From: Aliivibrio finisterrensis_A
GTDB taxonomy: Bacteria; Pseudomonadota; Gammaproteobacteria; Enterobacterales; Vibrionaceae
Assembly (NCBI RefSeq): GCF_004167675.1
Contig: NZ_SEZQ01000005.1
Strand: one strand, 5' to 3'
DNA length: 64,000 nucleotides
The position numbers were made by a program, and so were the translations under genes. The notes under the pieces were generated by a model that was not told the DNA's origin, ran no database searches, and saw nothing but the letters and a program-made list of their open reading frames with translations. Below, piece by piece: positions 52,731 through 62,852 of this stretch; positions within the stretch are counted from its first letter, which is position 1, and every line of letters starts with the position of its first letter.

Positions 52731-54407
52731 ATGAGCCAATCAGTATTAAATCACAATACAAACCCACAACTTCCTCACCAAGCAATGCTTGAATGGGCCG
52801 AAAAAAAACCTAATGACGTTTTCCTTCGTCAGATTAAAAATAGGCAATTTGTGGATTACACTTTTTCTGAAGTGGTTGATAAAGCACTCCGTCTAGTGAC
52901 ATCCTTGCAAGAGTTAGGAGTGAACCCAAAAGACAGGGTTGCTTTAATTTCTAAAAATTGCGCTGAATGGTTTATTACTGACCTCGCTTTAATGCTCGGT
53001 GACTTTGTCAGTGTTCCTATTTTCCCAACTGCTGGTCTTGAAACAATTGAACACTGTTTAACTCACAGTGAAAGTAAAATCCTTATCGTTGGGAAACTTG
53101 ATGATGTTAACGCCACTCAAAAAGCAATAGAAAATCTTCCAGGGATAAATACCATTGCTTTTAATTATGATTCTGCCGCAAAATGCCAATATCAATTTGA
53201 TGAACTTATTCAACAATATCAACCATCCGAATTTAGGCCGGAGCATAATGACAATACCCTAATGTCAATTGTTTATACCTCAGGAACATCCGGATTACCA
53301 AAAGGGGCAATGCTCACCTTTGGTGGATTTAGTCATTCATCAAAACACCTTATTAATCATATTGGTATACAAGCAGGTGACCGTCTATTTTCTTACCTGC
53401 CCCTTGCTCACATTACTGAACGTGTATACATCCTAGGTTCTGCTTTTTTTGGTGGTATCCAAACTGCTTTTCCAGAGTCACTCGATACCTTCATTGATGA
53501 TGTAAAAATGCATCGCCCTACTCTATTTATTTCAGTACCAAGGTTATGGACCGTATTCCAACAACGAATTCAAGATAAGCTACCGCAGAAGAAGCTAAAC
53601 ATTTTACTGAAGATCCCTTTTGTTAACGGGTTAATTAAACGCAAACTGGCAGATGGTTTAGGGTTAGACCAAGCTCGTGTACTAGGGTGTGGTTCAGCTC
53701 CAGTCTCCGCGGGATTATTGAAATGGTATGAAAGTATTGGATTAAACATCACTGAAGCATGGGGAATGACTGAAACCTTTGCCTACAGTACCCTGAATTA
53801 TCCTTATCGCTCCGATAAAGTCGGCAGTGTCGGTTCTGCTGGCCCTGGCGTAGAGTTAAAAATTGCTGACGACGAAGAAATATTAGTAAAAGGTGATGGG
53901 CTTTTTGCTGGTTATTATAAAAATGATGAAGCAACAGCAGAAAGCTTTAGTAACGAAGGTTGGTTACATACCGGAGATATTGGCTCTATTGATTCTGAAG
54001 GTTATTTAACCATTCAAGGTCGTAAAAAAGACACCTTTAAAACAGCCAAAGGAAAGTTTGTTGCTCCTGTTCCTATTGAGAAGCGTATTTTCGATCTTAG
54101 CAATTTAGAAATGATGTGTCTTATTGGCTCTGGCCTACCCGGACCTATTTTACTCGCTATTCCACATGCCTACCCTAATTTTGACCAAGCACGTTATGAG
54201 CGTACAGCCCTTAGAAACTTAGAGACAATTAACAGTGGATTAGAGTCTCATGAAAAACTAAAAGGGATATTAATGATTAAAGAACCGTGGTCAATTGAGA
54301 ATGGTATTTTAACCCCAACATTAAAGATAAAACGTCATATTCTAGAAAAAAAATACCACGAATTTGCATCATCATGGCCTAAGGATAAAAAAATAATATG
54401 GGAATAA
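52731..54407 (+). CDS. AMP-binding long-chain acyl-CoA synthetase family protein
   Basis: Activates a carboxylic acid, probably a fatty acid, as acyl-AMP then acyl-CoA. The 558-aa protein (from MSQSVLNHN, preceded by CAGGA; the frame is open 26 codons upstream) has the ANL signatures YTSGTSGLPKGAM near residue 180, AWGMTETF, LHTGDIG and a C-terminal Lys in KDTFKTAKGKFV. It resembles FAA1/FadD15-type synthetases more than FadD. The substrate cannot be assigned. It stands alone with a terminator behind it. Confidence 0.88.
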   Translation: MSQSVLNHNTNPQLPHQAMLEWAEKKPNDVFLRQIKNRQFVDYTFSEVVDKALRLVTSLQELGVNPKDRVALISKNCAEWFITDLALMLGDFVSVPIFPTAGLETIEHCLTHSESKILIVGKLDDVNATQKAIENLPGINTIAFNYDSAAKCQYQFDELIQQYQPSEFRPEHNDNTLMSIVYTSGTSGLPKGAMLTFGGFSHSSKHLINHIGIQAGDRLFSYLPLAHITERVYILGSAFFGGIQTAFPESLDTFIDDVKMHRPTLFISVPRLWTVFQQRIQDKLPQKKLNILLKIPFVNGLIKRKLADGLGLDQARVLGCGSAPVSAGLLKWYESIGLNITEAWGMTETFAYSTLNYPYRSDKVGSVGSAGPGVELKIADDEEILVKGDGLFAGYYKNDEATAESFSNEGWLHTGDIGSIDSEGYLTIQGRKKDTFKTAKGKFVAPVPIEKRIFDLSNLEMMCLIGSGLPGPILLAIPHAYPNFDQARYERTALRNLETINSGLESHEKLKGILMIKEPWSIENGILTPTLKIKRHILEKKYHEFASSWPKDKKIIWE

Positions 54408-54516
54408 CCAACAAAAAATCTTAGTTAATAAAAATACATACAATCAGTAACAACGATTACTTTAGATAAGCCAGAAACGGTTTCATTTAAGCGATAGTAG
54501 ATAAAAACAAGTGCGA

Positions 54517-54543
54517 TAAAAGGGAGCTATTGCTCTTTTTTAT
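54517..54543 (+). terminator. Terminator after the acyl-CoA synthetase gene
   Basis: AAAAGGGAGC-TATT-GCTCTTTTTT: short stem (GAGC/GCTC extended by A-T pairs) with T tract, about 110 bp after the stop. Confidence 0.65.
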
Positions 54544-54596
54544 TATTAAAATTTTCATGATGTTATACTTATAACAATTCTTATTAAACGGCATTT

Positions 54597-54839
54597 ATGA
54601 TGACACAACAAAATAACCCACTTCACGGTTTGACCTTGCAGGCAATCTTAACAGAATTAGTTGAACATTACGGTTGGGAGGAACTAAGCTACATGGTTAA
54701 CATCAATTGTTTTAAATCTGATCCAACCATTAAATCGAGTTTGAAATTTTTGCGAAAAACCGAGTGGGCGCGAGTGCGAGTAGAGAATATCTATTTAAAA
54801 CTTCAACGTCATAAAGAAAAAGCAGAAAAATTAAATTAA
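54597..54839 (+). CDS. VF530-family (DUF2132) DNA-binding-like protein
   Basis: An 80-aa protein with NPLHGLTLQAILTELVEHYG and CFKSDPTIKSSLKFLRKTEW, the hallmarks of the DUF2132/VF530 family. The founding member was solved by NMR from V. fischeri and proposed to bind DNA. Two consecutive ATG codons occur; the first is given. It is a single-gene unit between two terminators. Function is still unclear. The close match is one reason for the Aliivibrio assignment. Confidence 0.88.
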   Translation: MMTQQNNPLHGLTLQAILTELVEHYGWEELSYMVNINCFKSDPTIKSSLKFLRKTEWARVRVENIYLKLQRHKEKAEKLN

Positions 54840-54845
54840 TCTGAA

Positions 54846-54897
54846 TAATACCAATCTACATAAGTATTTGATCACTCTTGCTTGTGAAAATCGATTA
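54846..54897. repeat. Half-copy of the MITE-like repeat
   Basis: AATACCAATCTACATAAGTA then TTTGATCA ... AAAATCGATT matches, in inverted orientation, the right arm of the element at 22456-22618 over about 50 bp with few mismatches. It lies between the VF530-like gene and the fusA terminator. The other arm is missing, so it is a solo end or relic. Confidence 0.75.
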
Positions 54898-54902
54898 AAA
54901 AC

Positions 54903-54939
54903 AAAAAGCCCCGCAAGTTTGCACTTGCGGGGCTTTTTT
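54903..54939. terminator. Strong terminator of fusA2
   Basis: AAAAGCCCCGCAAGT-TTGC-ACTTGCGGGGCTTTT is a perfect 15-bp stem with flanking A/T tracts, working on both strands between convergent genes. Confidence 0.93.
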
Positions 54940-54961
54940 AATTAAAGAGCGTTAGCCAGAA

Positions 54962-57046
54962 TTATTTCTTAGCGTTAGCTTCTTTAACATCAGCAATTAC
55001 TTGCTCTGCTACGTTCATAGGACAAGGTGCGTAGTGAGAGAACTCCATAGAGAACTGACCACGACCAGAAGTCATTGTACGTAGTGAACCGATGTAACCA
55101 AACATTTCTGAAAGAGGGATGTCAGCTTTAACACGAACACCTGTTACGCCAGCCATTTGGTCTTTGATCATGCCACGACGACGGTTAAGGTCACCGATTA
55201 CATCACCAACGTGATCATCTGGAGTGAACACGTCTACAGCCATGATTGGCTCAAGAAGTTGTGCACCAGCTTTTGGCATAGATTGACGGAATGCACCTTT
55301 CGCTGCGATTTCAAATGCTACTGCAGATGAATCGACTGCGTGGAAACCACCATCAACAAGTTCGATTTCAACGTCAAGAACAGGGAAACCAGCAAGAACA
55401 CCAGTATCCATCATGCCTTTGAAGCCTTTCTCGATTGCAGGCCAGAATTCTTTAGGAACGTTACCGCCCACAACAGAAGACTTGAACGTAAAGCCAGAAC
55501 CAACTTCGCCTGGTTTCATGATGTAGTCGATCTTACCGAATTGGCCAGAACCACCTGATTGTTTCTTATGCGTGTAGCTATCTTCAACAGGTTGAGTGAT
55601 AGTTTCACGGTAAGCAACTTGTGGTTGACCAACTGTTAGGTCTACACCGTATGTACGCTTAAGGATATCAACCTTAATGTCTAGGTGAAGCTCACCCATA
55701 CCTTTAAGGATTGTTTCACCAGTTTCTTCGTCAGTTTCAACTTGGAAAGATGGATCTTCTGCAACCATTTTACCGATCGCGATGCCCATCTTCTCAGTAC
55801 TGCCTTTATCTTTAGGCGTTACAGAGATTGAGATTACTGGAACAGGGAATACCATTGGCTCAAGCGTTACTGCGTGCTTAGGATCACATAGAGTATGACC
55901 AGTTTGCACGTTTTTCATACCAACGATAGCGATGATATCACCAGCTTGTGCGTAAGTTAATTCGTTACGATCGTTCGCTTGCATCTCAACCATACGGCCA
56001 ACACGCTCAGTTTTACCAGTGAACGAGTTAAGGATAGTGTCACCCTTATTTAGTTTACCAGAGTAAATACGTACGAATGTTAGTGCACCAAAACGGTCAT
56101 CCATGATTTTGAATGCTAGCGCTTTAAATGTTTCGTCTACAGAAACGATAGCGTGTTCGCCAGTCTCTTCGCCTTCTTCGTTCATTAGCGGTTGAGGATC
56201 TACTTCTGTTGGAGAAGGTAGGTAATCAACTACAGCATCAAGAACAAGTTGCATACCTTTGTTCTTAAATGCAGAACCACAGAATGCTGGGAAGAAGTCC
56301 ATTGTGCGCGTACCTTTACGGATACATGCTTTTAGTTGCTCGATAGATGGCTCTTCGCCTTCCATGTAAGCTTCCATTAGATCGTCGTCTTGCTCTACAG
56401 CAGTCTCAACTAGCATCTCACGGTATTCTTCTACTTGGTCAACCATGTCCGCAGGAACATCAGTGATTTCGAAGTTTTCTGGAAGACCAGAATCATCCCA
56501 AATGTGTGCTTTACGAGTTAGAAGGTCAACAACACCAACGAAATCTTCTTCGATACCAATTGGTAGAACCATAACTAGTGGGTTAGCACCTAGTACGTCT
56601 TCAGTTTGCTTAACAACACGGAAGAAGTCAGCACCCATACGGTCTAGTTTGTTAACGAAGATGATACGTGCAACTTCTGATTCGTTCGCGTAACGCCAGT
56701 TAGTTTCTGATTGAGGTTCAACACCACCAGAACCACAGAATACACCGATACCACCGTCAAGTACTTTAAGAGAACGGTAAACTTCTACTGTGAAGTCAAC
56801 GTGTCCCGGAGTATCGATAACGTTAAAACGGTGATCTTTCCAGAAACAACTTACCGCTGCTGATTGGATAGTAATTCCGCGCTCAGCTTCCTGTTCCATG
56901 AAGTCAGTCGTAGATTCGCCATCATGTACTTCACCAGTTTTGTGGATCTGACCAGTAAGTTTTAGGATACGCTCAGTTGTGGTAGTTTTACCCGCATCAA
57001 CGTGCGCGAAAATACCAATATTTCTGTATTTAGATAAATCAGTCAT
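54962..57046 (-). CDS. fusA: Elongation factor G, second type (EF-G2)
   Basis: Translation GTPase of the EF-G family. The 694-aa protein has the P-loop AHVDAGKTT, G2 RGIT, DTPGH and NKLDRMGAD motifs and domains II-V. It stands alone with no rpsL, rpsG or tuf nearby, so it is the additional EF-G2 that vibrios carry beside radA rather than the str-operon copy. In other bacteria duplicated EF-Gs specialise in translocation, recycling or growth at low GTP use; which applies here is not visible. Confidence 0.92.
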   Translation of the reverse strand: MTDLSKYRNIGIFAHVDAGKTTTTERILKLTGQIHKTGEVHDGESTTDFMEQEAERGITIQSAAVSCFWKDHRFNVIDTPGHVDFTVEVYRSLKVLDGGIGVFCGSGGVEPQSETNWRYANESEVARIIFVNKLDRMGADFFRVVKQTEDVLGANPLVMVLPIGIEEDFVGVVDLLTRKAHIWDDSGLPENFEITDVPADMVDQVEEYREMLVETAVEQDDDLMEAYMEGEEPSIEQLKACIRKGTRTMDFFPAFCGSAFKNKGMQLVLDAVVDYLPSPTEVDPQPLMNEEGEETGEHAIVSVDETFKALAFKIMDDRFGALTFVRIYSGKLNKGDTILNSFTGKTERVGRMVEMQANDRNELTYAQAGDIIAIVGMKNVQTGHTLCDPKHAVTLEPMVFPVPVISISVTPKDKGSTEKMGIAIGKMVAEDPSFQVETDEETGETILKGMGELHLDIKVDILKRTYGVDLTVGQPQVAYRETITQPVEDSYTHKKQSGGSGQFGKIDYIMKPGEVGSGFTFKSSVVGGNVPKEFWPAIEKGFKGMMDTGVLAGFPVLDVEIELVDGGFHAVDSSAVAFEIAAKGAFRQSMPKAGAQLLEPIMAVDVFTPDDHVGDVIGDLNRRRGMIKDQMAGVTGVRVKADIPLSEMFGYIGSLRTMTSGRGQFSMEFSHYAPCPMNVAEQVIADVKEANAKK

Positions 57047-57240
57047 TGTTTTACTCTATTAATAGGATAGAAAATGCGCGCAGAGTATAACACAAACTGC
57101 CAATTGGTATATGCTTTGTTCTATTTTTGGATAGAATTTAGCCCAAATAAGCTCTGCGTACGTTCTGCTTGCGCAAATTATAGATGAATTTACACGATTT
57201 CAAATAAAAAATCGGAAAAAATCAGTAATAAATTCTGTCT

Positions 57241-58623
57241 TTATAACTCATCAAAAGCATCAATTGCCTCTGATAATTTTTTTACACCATGTATTTGCAT
57301 GCCTTCAATGCCGCCTTTGGGCATATTAGCCGCTGGGACAATCGCTTTTTTAAAACCATGCTTATAAGCTTCCATTAAACGCTCTTGCCCACTAGGTACT
57401 GGGCGGATCTCGCCAGCAAGGCCGATTTCGCCAAACACAACAACGTCCTTTGGTAATGGTCGATCTTTAAAGCTAGATAACAGTGCAATAATTAACGCCA
57501 AATCCGCACTCGTTTCAGCCACTTTAACGCCACCGACCACGTTAACAAAAACATCTTGATCTGCCATTTGCAAACCTCCATGCTTATGCAATACTGCAAG
57601 CAACATCGACAATCGATTTTGATCTAAGCCAACAGAGACTCGACGAGGGTTGGAAAGTTGAGAATAATCAACCAGAGCTTGTATTTCGACAAGTAATGGG
57701 CGAGTCCCCTCCCATACCACCATCACCGAACTACCTGATGTTTCTTCTTCACCACGAGATAAGAAAATAGCAGAAGGGTTATTAACCTCTTTTAGTCCCT
57801 GGCCTGTCATAGCAAAAACACCGAGCTCATTTACAGCACCAAAACGGTTTTTATTACAGCGTAATGTTCTAAAACGACTGTCTGCACTACCATCAAGCAA
57901 TACTGAACAATCAATAATATGCTCCAGTACTTTTGGCCCAGCTAATGTACCGTCTTTTGTTACGTGTCCAACAAGGAAAATAGAGACATTATTTTGCTTT
58001 GCATAACGCGTTAATGTCGTTGCTGATTCCCTCACTTGAGAAACACTACCAGGTGAAGACTGTACATCATCGACATGCATTACCTGAATTGAATCGATAA
58101 CCATTATTTTAGGTTTTTCTTTTTCTGCGATCTGGCAAATTTTGTCGATACTGGTTTCAGATAACATTTTTAAATTATCTTTTGGCAACCCTAGTCGAGA
58201 TGCACGCATTGCAACTTGTTGAAGTGATTCCTCACCAGTAACATACAAGGTTGGCATGTGTGCAGCTAATTGACACATAGTTTGCAATAACAGCGTTGAT
58301 TTACCAGCACCTGGGTTACCACCAATCAAAATAGCGGCTCCAGGGACAATGCCACCACCAAGTACTCTATCAAACTCTTTAAATGTGGTGCTAAACCTAG
58401 GAACTTCTTGCAGATCAATACTTGATAAAGATTGTACTGCTGATTCTGTAGTAGAGCCTGCATAACCGCCAATTAAACGCTCATTTCGAGCAACTTGTGG
58501 AGATGCAGCTAAACGGACTTCTGTTATCGTGTTCCATGCCCCACAAGCGCTACACTGCCCTTGCCAACGAGGAAAGTCTGCTCCACAATCATTACAAACA
58601 TAGGCGCGTTTTGCTTTTGCCAT
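57241..58623 (-). CDS. radA: DNA repair protein RadA (Sms)
   Basis: RecA-like branch-migration helicase that processes recombination intermediates. The 460-aa protein has an N-terminal C4 zinc finger (Cys10, Cys13, Cys24, Cys27), a RecA-type ATPase with Walker A GGNPGAGKST, the RadA-specific KNRFG motif and a C-terminal Lon-like domain (about 310-460). It is divergent from the PilZ gene. The 194-bp gap to fusA2 has no gene and presumably contains the fusA2 promoter. Confidence 0.97.
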   Translation of the reverse strand: MAKAKRAYVCNDCGADFPRWQGQCSACGAWNTITEVRLAASPQVARNERLIGGYAGSTTESAVQSLSSIDLQEVPRFSTTFKEFDRVLGGGIVPGAAILIGGNPGAGKSTLLLQTMCQLAAHMPTLYVTGEESLQQVAMRASRLGLPKDNLKMLSETSIDKICQIAEKEKPKIMVIDSIQVMHVDDVQSSPGSVSQVRESATTLTRYAKQNNVSIFLVGHVTKDGTLAGPKVLEHIIDCSVLLDGSADSRFRTLRCNKNRFGAVNELGVFAMTGQGLKEVNNPSAIFLSRGEEETSGSSVMVVWEGTRPLLVEIQALVDYSQLSNPRRVSVGLDQNRLSMLLAVLHKHGGLQMADQDVFVNVVGGVKVAETSADLALIIALLSSFKDRPLPKDVVVFGEIGLAGEIRPVPSGQERLMEAYKHGFKKAIVPAANMPKGGIEGMQIHGVKKLSEAIDAFDEL

Positions 58624-58741
58624 ATATCACCGACATATAAAATAGTTAAAGTGATGGGTATTACTATTTAACGTATAGTGTTAAATATTTTAGCAACTTT
58701 GCCGATAACCCCATTAGATTGTTATTACTGTACCAGAAATC

Positions 58742-61087
58742 ATGCAGCAAGAAGAATATCAAAGCTACATAGAGCAACTTATCCCTGTATTTTACGAACC
58801 AGATTTTGAATTGGTTTGTAACCAAGTGATGGCTCATGAACATCCATCAATTCATTTAATCGTCAAGATTAAGTTGAAACGTATCATGACGCCTTGTAAA
58901 AAGAGCATTGATTTACGTGGGAGAGTAAAAGGACAATGTCATCAATATGAGCTTGATGGCTATACCCATTGGTTAGATGATGTCGCCATAAATACCTATC
59001 ATAAAAGTATTAAACGTTATGGCAGCTACACTGAAGGTGTATGGGAAGCATTAACCAATACACGAAATAACTTTCGCGTTTTACATAAAAATAAAGAACT
59101 GATTTCTGCATCTGAAGATAAAAATGATGACGGCTTATTTAAAAGCAAACTAATTCGTTTTGGTCATTATTTAACACGAAGCGAAAACCGTTTACGCATG
59201 TCAACGCAAGTTACTGTACTTCTACCAAATGGCAATCTAATTCATGGTACGAGTAGCGATCTTTCCTCTTCCGGTGCCAGAATCAAAGTCCCTGCTGCTT
59301 TCGAATATGGCTTAGGTCAAATTATTCAAGTTAGTTTCCCTACTCTTGCAAAAGAAACTGGTATTAAAGATCTTAATGGTGATTTCCCATATCGAATCCT
59401 TGGTATTCATGACAGTGAAGAAAGCGACAGCTATCGTTGGTTACGCCTTAAAATGGAAGCTAACCACGATGTTATCGCTATTGCCATTGATGAAAAACTG
59501 AATAAAAATAAACGTCGAACTCTACACGACCAGAAAGATCAAGTTGTCCGCGCACGAACGCAAGGCTACGAGCACTGTTTTTTACGTCATACCACTAACA
59601 TCCCACTATTCTTCTCTGGTGATATTTTAAAATATGCCATCCTTACTGACCATAATGAATCCCTTTGGAAGCACTGGCATGATGAAAAGAACCAACCCGT
59701 AATCAATCACCTATTTAAAGCTGAACGCATGCAGTTTTTAACCAAACCAGGGTTAAAAGCCAGTCGAACACATTTTTACAGTTTTAAACACGATCATGAA
59801 GATAGAGAACTTTTCTATTCAATGATGTCTTCAGAAGGGACACAGCAGGAACGGCAACTCTTCTGGCACATTGGTGCTAAGCGAAAGAGCTGGAAGGTGA
59901 TCCGCCTTTCTCTTTTTGAACTAGAAAAAGGAGATAAAGAACGTCTGCTTACCGTTGCCCCTGAGATGGAAGGCGTACTTTCGACTCTAACGCACATGGG
60001 GATCTTAACAGAGCTCAGTTTGCCAGAAACTCAGAAGGATTATCTCTTAACAGACAAACCAACGCTTGCGCCTAAAGAATTAAATCCATATCGTCATGCT
60101 ACGGCACCAATCAGCCAAGCGCATGCACTTTATTTCGATTCAGCACCTCGCCGAACAGAGCCTAGGTTTAACTATCAAACTCTCGTGACCTTACATCACC
60201 CTCAGGTTGGAGATGTGACAGGAAGAACACTAGATATATCAATAAATGGACTCTCAATTCAATTAGATAAAGCGGTACAACTAACAAAAAAATCAGACGT
60301 AAAAGTAACATTTAATGATTTGCAGAGTTTAGATAAAAACACGCCATTAAGTCGTATTGGATACCATGTATTAAAAGTCGCTTCTAATGGTATTAATATC
60401 CAGCTCAATATTGAAGACAGCTCAAAAAACCAAAAAAGCAAAGCATTTTTAGGCCGCTTAATAGAGCATAATATTGAAAGATTACCTATGGATTATGAGC
60501 AACTGCCATCCATGGAGATGCTGAAAATTATGCATCAATTGTTGCTTAATAAACTAACGACAACACCTTTTTTTATCGAAAAAGATAACCATAAAATTAA
60601 GACTCGTTGCATAGGGGTTAACTTCCCTCTCAATCGCCTAAATAAGATTTGGCAGCATTTAGGGGATGAAAACACCCTCAATTTAGAACCAATTTTTAAA
60701 ACAAGGGTGCGTCAATTGCTGGTAGAGCCATTAAAAACACCCGCAAATAAACGTTCGCATCATCACGAAATCTACCTTGCGGTAGTTATTAAAGATGGGA
60801 AGATCAAATCTGTTTTTACTCGTATGCTGCAGGAATTCAGTTCATATAACGACCGCTTAACTTTTATAAAGAAAGCAAAAGAACATGGTGAATTTTTAGC
60901 AATCAGAGTGACTACTACAGCGGTTAAAAATCCATTATCAACCACATCCGAGAATGAGTTGAGTCTACTTGCACAGCATGCGATTCACTATGCTAGAGCA
61001 CTTGAAAATGAATTATCAAGTATTGTCGGCTGTGGTGAAATCGCGGATATTACTGATGAAGTATTAATTCGACTCGAGTTAGGGTAG
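58742..61087 (+). CDS. plzC: Large protein with two PilZ domains (PlzC-like)
   Basis: A 781-aa cytosolic protein with two PilZ modules. The first has Arg-rich ENRLRMSTQV and DLSSSG (about 155-175); the second has RRTEPR with DISING (about 475-500), both motifs matching c-di-GMP binding. The N-terminal part (1-140) and the regions between are not otherwise recognisable. The radA / gene / serB neighbourhood is that of V. cholerae PlzC (VC2344), a c-di-GMP receptor implicated in virulence or motility. It is divergent from radA and convergent with serB. Confidence 0.85.
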   Translation: MQQEEYQSYIEQLIPVFYEPDFELVCNQVMAHEHPSIHLIVKIKLKRIMTPCKKSIDLRGRVKGQCHQYELDGYTHWLDDVAINTYHKSIKRYGSYTEGVWEALTNTRNNFRVLHKNKELISASEDKNDDGLFKSKLIRFGHYLTRSENRLRMSTQVTVLLPNGNLIHGTSSDLSSSGARIKVPAAFEYGLGQIIQVSFPTLAKETGIKDLNGDFPYRILGIHDSEESDSYRWLRLKMEANHDVIAIAIDEKLNKNKRRTLHDQKDQVVRARTQGYEHCFLRHTTNIPLFFSGDILKYAILTDHNESLWKHWHDEKNQPVINHLFKAERMQFLTKPGLKASRTHFYSFKHDHEDRELFYSMMSSEGTQQERQLFWHIGAKRKSWKVIRLSLFELEKGDKERLLTVAPEMEGVLSTLTHMGILTELSLPETQKDYLLTDKPTLAPKELNPYRHATAPISQAHALYFDSAPRRTEPRFNYQTLVTLHHPQVGDVTGRTLDISINGLSIQLDKAVQLTKKSDVKVTFNDLQSLDKNTPLSRIGYHVLKVASNGINIQLNIEDSSKNQKSKAFLGRLIEHNIERLPMDYEQLPSMEMLKIMHQLLLNKLTTTPFFIEKDNHKIKTRCIGVNFPLNRLNKIWQHLGDENTLNLEPIFKTRVRQLLVEPLKTPANKRSHHHEIYLAVVIKDGKIKSVFTRMLQEFSSYNDRLTFIKKAKEHGEFLAIRVTTTAVKNPLSTTSENELSLLAQHAIHYARALENELSSIVGCGEIADITDEVLIRLELG

Positions 61088-61109
61088 ACCCTGCCTAATT
61101 TATTGTTTA

Positions 61110-61136
61110 ATAAAGCCGATAATACATCGGCTTTAT
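61110..61136. terminator. Terminator between the PilZ gene and serB
   Basis: TAAAGCCGAT-AATAC-ATCGGCTTTA perfect 10-bp stem between convergent genes, with moderate A/T tracts on both sides. Confidence 0.85.
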
Positions 61137-61150
61137 TATTTGCTTACTAT

Positions 61151-62119
61151 TTACCAGCTCAATTTCTTATTCAATAATAAAGATACTGACAATATACAAG
61201 CAACCCCACCTAAATCAGCATAACGAACCGCCGTTTGAGCTTTTTGCTGAACTTTAGGTTTTGCATGATAAGCGATCCCAAGACCAGCAGCTTCCATCAT
61301 TACCAGATCATTGGCCCCATCGCCAACGGCAACGGTATTGCTTATCTCAATATCATATTTATCTGCTAACTCGACTAAAATCTCAGCTTTCGTTTCAGCA
61401 CTAACAATGTCACCTAACACTTTTCCCGTGAGCTTACCGTCTACGATTTCTAGTTGATTTGATTGCGCGTGTACTAAACTTAATTCGTCTTTAAGATAAT
61501 CAGAAAAATAAGTAAACCCACCAGAGGCAATAGCCGGTTTCCAACCGTATTTATGCATGGTAACCACCAGCTCTCTGACTTCTGGCATGAAAGGTAACTC
61601 TGATTTCACTTTAGCTAAAATCGCTTCATCAGCTCCGGCTAGGGTTCCTACTCGCTGAATTAAGCTCTCTTTAAAATCAAGCTCTCCTTGCATTGCGCGC
61701 TCGGTTACTTCTGAAACTTGTTTTCCAACACCAGCTAATTTAGCGATTTCATCAATGCACTCAATTTCTATTGCTGTTGAATCCATATCAAATAAGATAA
61801 TTCCAGGCTTTGATAAATCAGGAATATCTTTAACTTCAGCGTAATCTAACTCTAGTGCATCAAGAATCGTTTTATGTTCAGGCGTCATTTCACCGGCCAT
61901 CGCTGCGACATCATAATGCCCAACTTTCCAAGTCGCGAGTACTAAACTTTGCTCGCCAATAAAGAAGTCAATATCTTGAAAGTGATGTTGCGATAAATGG
62001 GGACTATATACAATCCACCCAGTCTGCTTTAGATCCAACTGGGTGGTTTCTCGGGTTGATGAGAAACGCTTTAATAGGGGTATATTTTTCTTAATTGAAA
62101 ACGGGGTTATCATATCCAT
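61151..62119 (-). CDS. serB: Phosphoserine phosphatase SerB
   Basis: Last step of serine biosynthesis, a HAD-family phosphatase. From the ATG of MDMITPF (AGGA 8 bp upstream) the product is 322 aa, exactly the E. coli length; the frame is open 37 codons further upstream but that part is a hydrophobic stretch foreign to the family. The catalytic motif DMDST (Asp111 nucleophile, Asp113) and IASGGFTYF and GDGANDLVMM motifs are present. It is divergent from ytjB/smp, as in E. coli. Confidence 0.96.
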   Translation of the reverse strand: MDMITPFSIKKNIPLLKRFSSTRETTQLDLKQTGWIVYSPHLSQHHFQDIDFFIGEQSLVLATWKVGHYDVAAMAGEMTPEHKTILDALELDYAEVKDIPDLSKPGIILFDMDSTAIEIECIDEIAKLAGVGKQVSEVTERAMQGELDFKESLIQRVGTLAGADEAILAKVKSELPFMPEVRELVVTMHKYGWKPAIASGGFTYFSDYLKDELSLVHAQSNQLEIVDGKLTGKVLGDIVSAETKAEILVELADKYDIEISNTVAVGDGANDLVMMEAAGLGIAYHAKPKVQQKAQTAVRYADLGGVACILSVSLLLNKKLSW

Positions 62120-62252
62120 GATTCGTATCCTTACTAATCCTATCTCAAAAATACCGATTGCAGAGCAGATGAGCAAGAGCCAAACGACATAAACTGCTAT
62201 TTTTCTGTAAATTGAGTATAATTCCCTCATTCTAATTTGCGTGGTGATCTCG

Positions 62253-62849
62253 ATGCTTTCTCAAAATTTTATTGTAAAAAGCCTAATGCTAATTTCCCTT
62301 CTTGCATTCAGTTACTTTATCTTAATCAACAGTACCGTTATCAGTGATAATAACCAAATTATACAAAATAAGCAGCTGCAAGATCTTAGTCGTACTATGG
62401 TACGCCAAGCTGCTCTCTTTTCTGTTGAGAATATAAAACAAGACAATCACGAAGGCTTACTTCAACTGGCTAATAACTTAGCCACAGAACCTCTCGTATT
62501 TGATGCAACAATATACGATGCAGAAGGTGGGATCCTAGCCAAAAGTGATAATGCGCTGACCGCTTCACAAATTACAGGGTTAAATACACCACTCTCTATA
62601 GATGGTATTGGACGCCAGCAATTAATCGAACCGATAATCAAAGAAGATCGTTTACTTGGCTTTCTTCGAGTCACCTTTGAGAAGTCGACACTGACAGGGT
62701 TTGCTAATCACCATTACCGTAAAAGCGATCGCTTAATGTTTGGTATGTTAGTAATCAGTTTAGTTTCAGGGATGATGATTATGGCTTTATTACGAAAAAG
62801 AGAGCGTTCGAGTAAACCAGTTACCACATTATTTGGTGGTAAAGCATAA
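62253..62849 (+). CDS. YtjB/Smp family inner-membrane protein
   Basis: A 198-aa protein with an N-terminal transmembrane helix (about 10-30), a periplasmic domain of about 125 residues and a second transmembrane helix near 163-183. It resembles E. coli Smp/YtjB by this topology and by its position divergent from serB. Function is unknown; the sensor-like layout resembles periplasmic domains of signalling proteins, but no kinase or cyclase is attached. Upstream GTG codons at 62241 and 62244 are alternatives to the ATG used. Confidence 0.78.
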   Translation: MLSQNFIVKSLMLISLLAFSYFILINSTVISDNNQIIQNKQLQDLSRTMVRQAALFSVENIKQDNHEGLLQLANNLATEPLVFDATIYDAEGGILAKSDNALTASQITGLNTPLSIDGIGRQQLIEPIIKEDRLLGFLRVTFEKSTLTGFANHHYRKSDRLMFGMLVISLVSGMMIMALLRKRERSSKPVTTLFGGKA

Positions 62850-62852
62850 AAA

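Noticed and set aside
62120..62230. Extended N-terminus of SerB with a transmembrane helix
   Set aside because: The internal ATG with AGGA site gives 322 aa, identical in length to E. coli SerB; the extra hydrophobic stretch overlaps the divergent promoter region.
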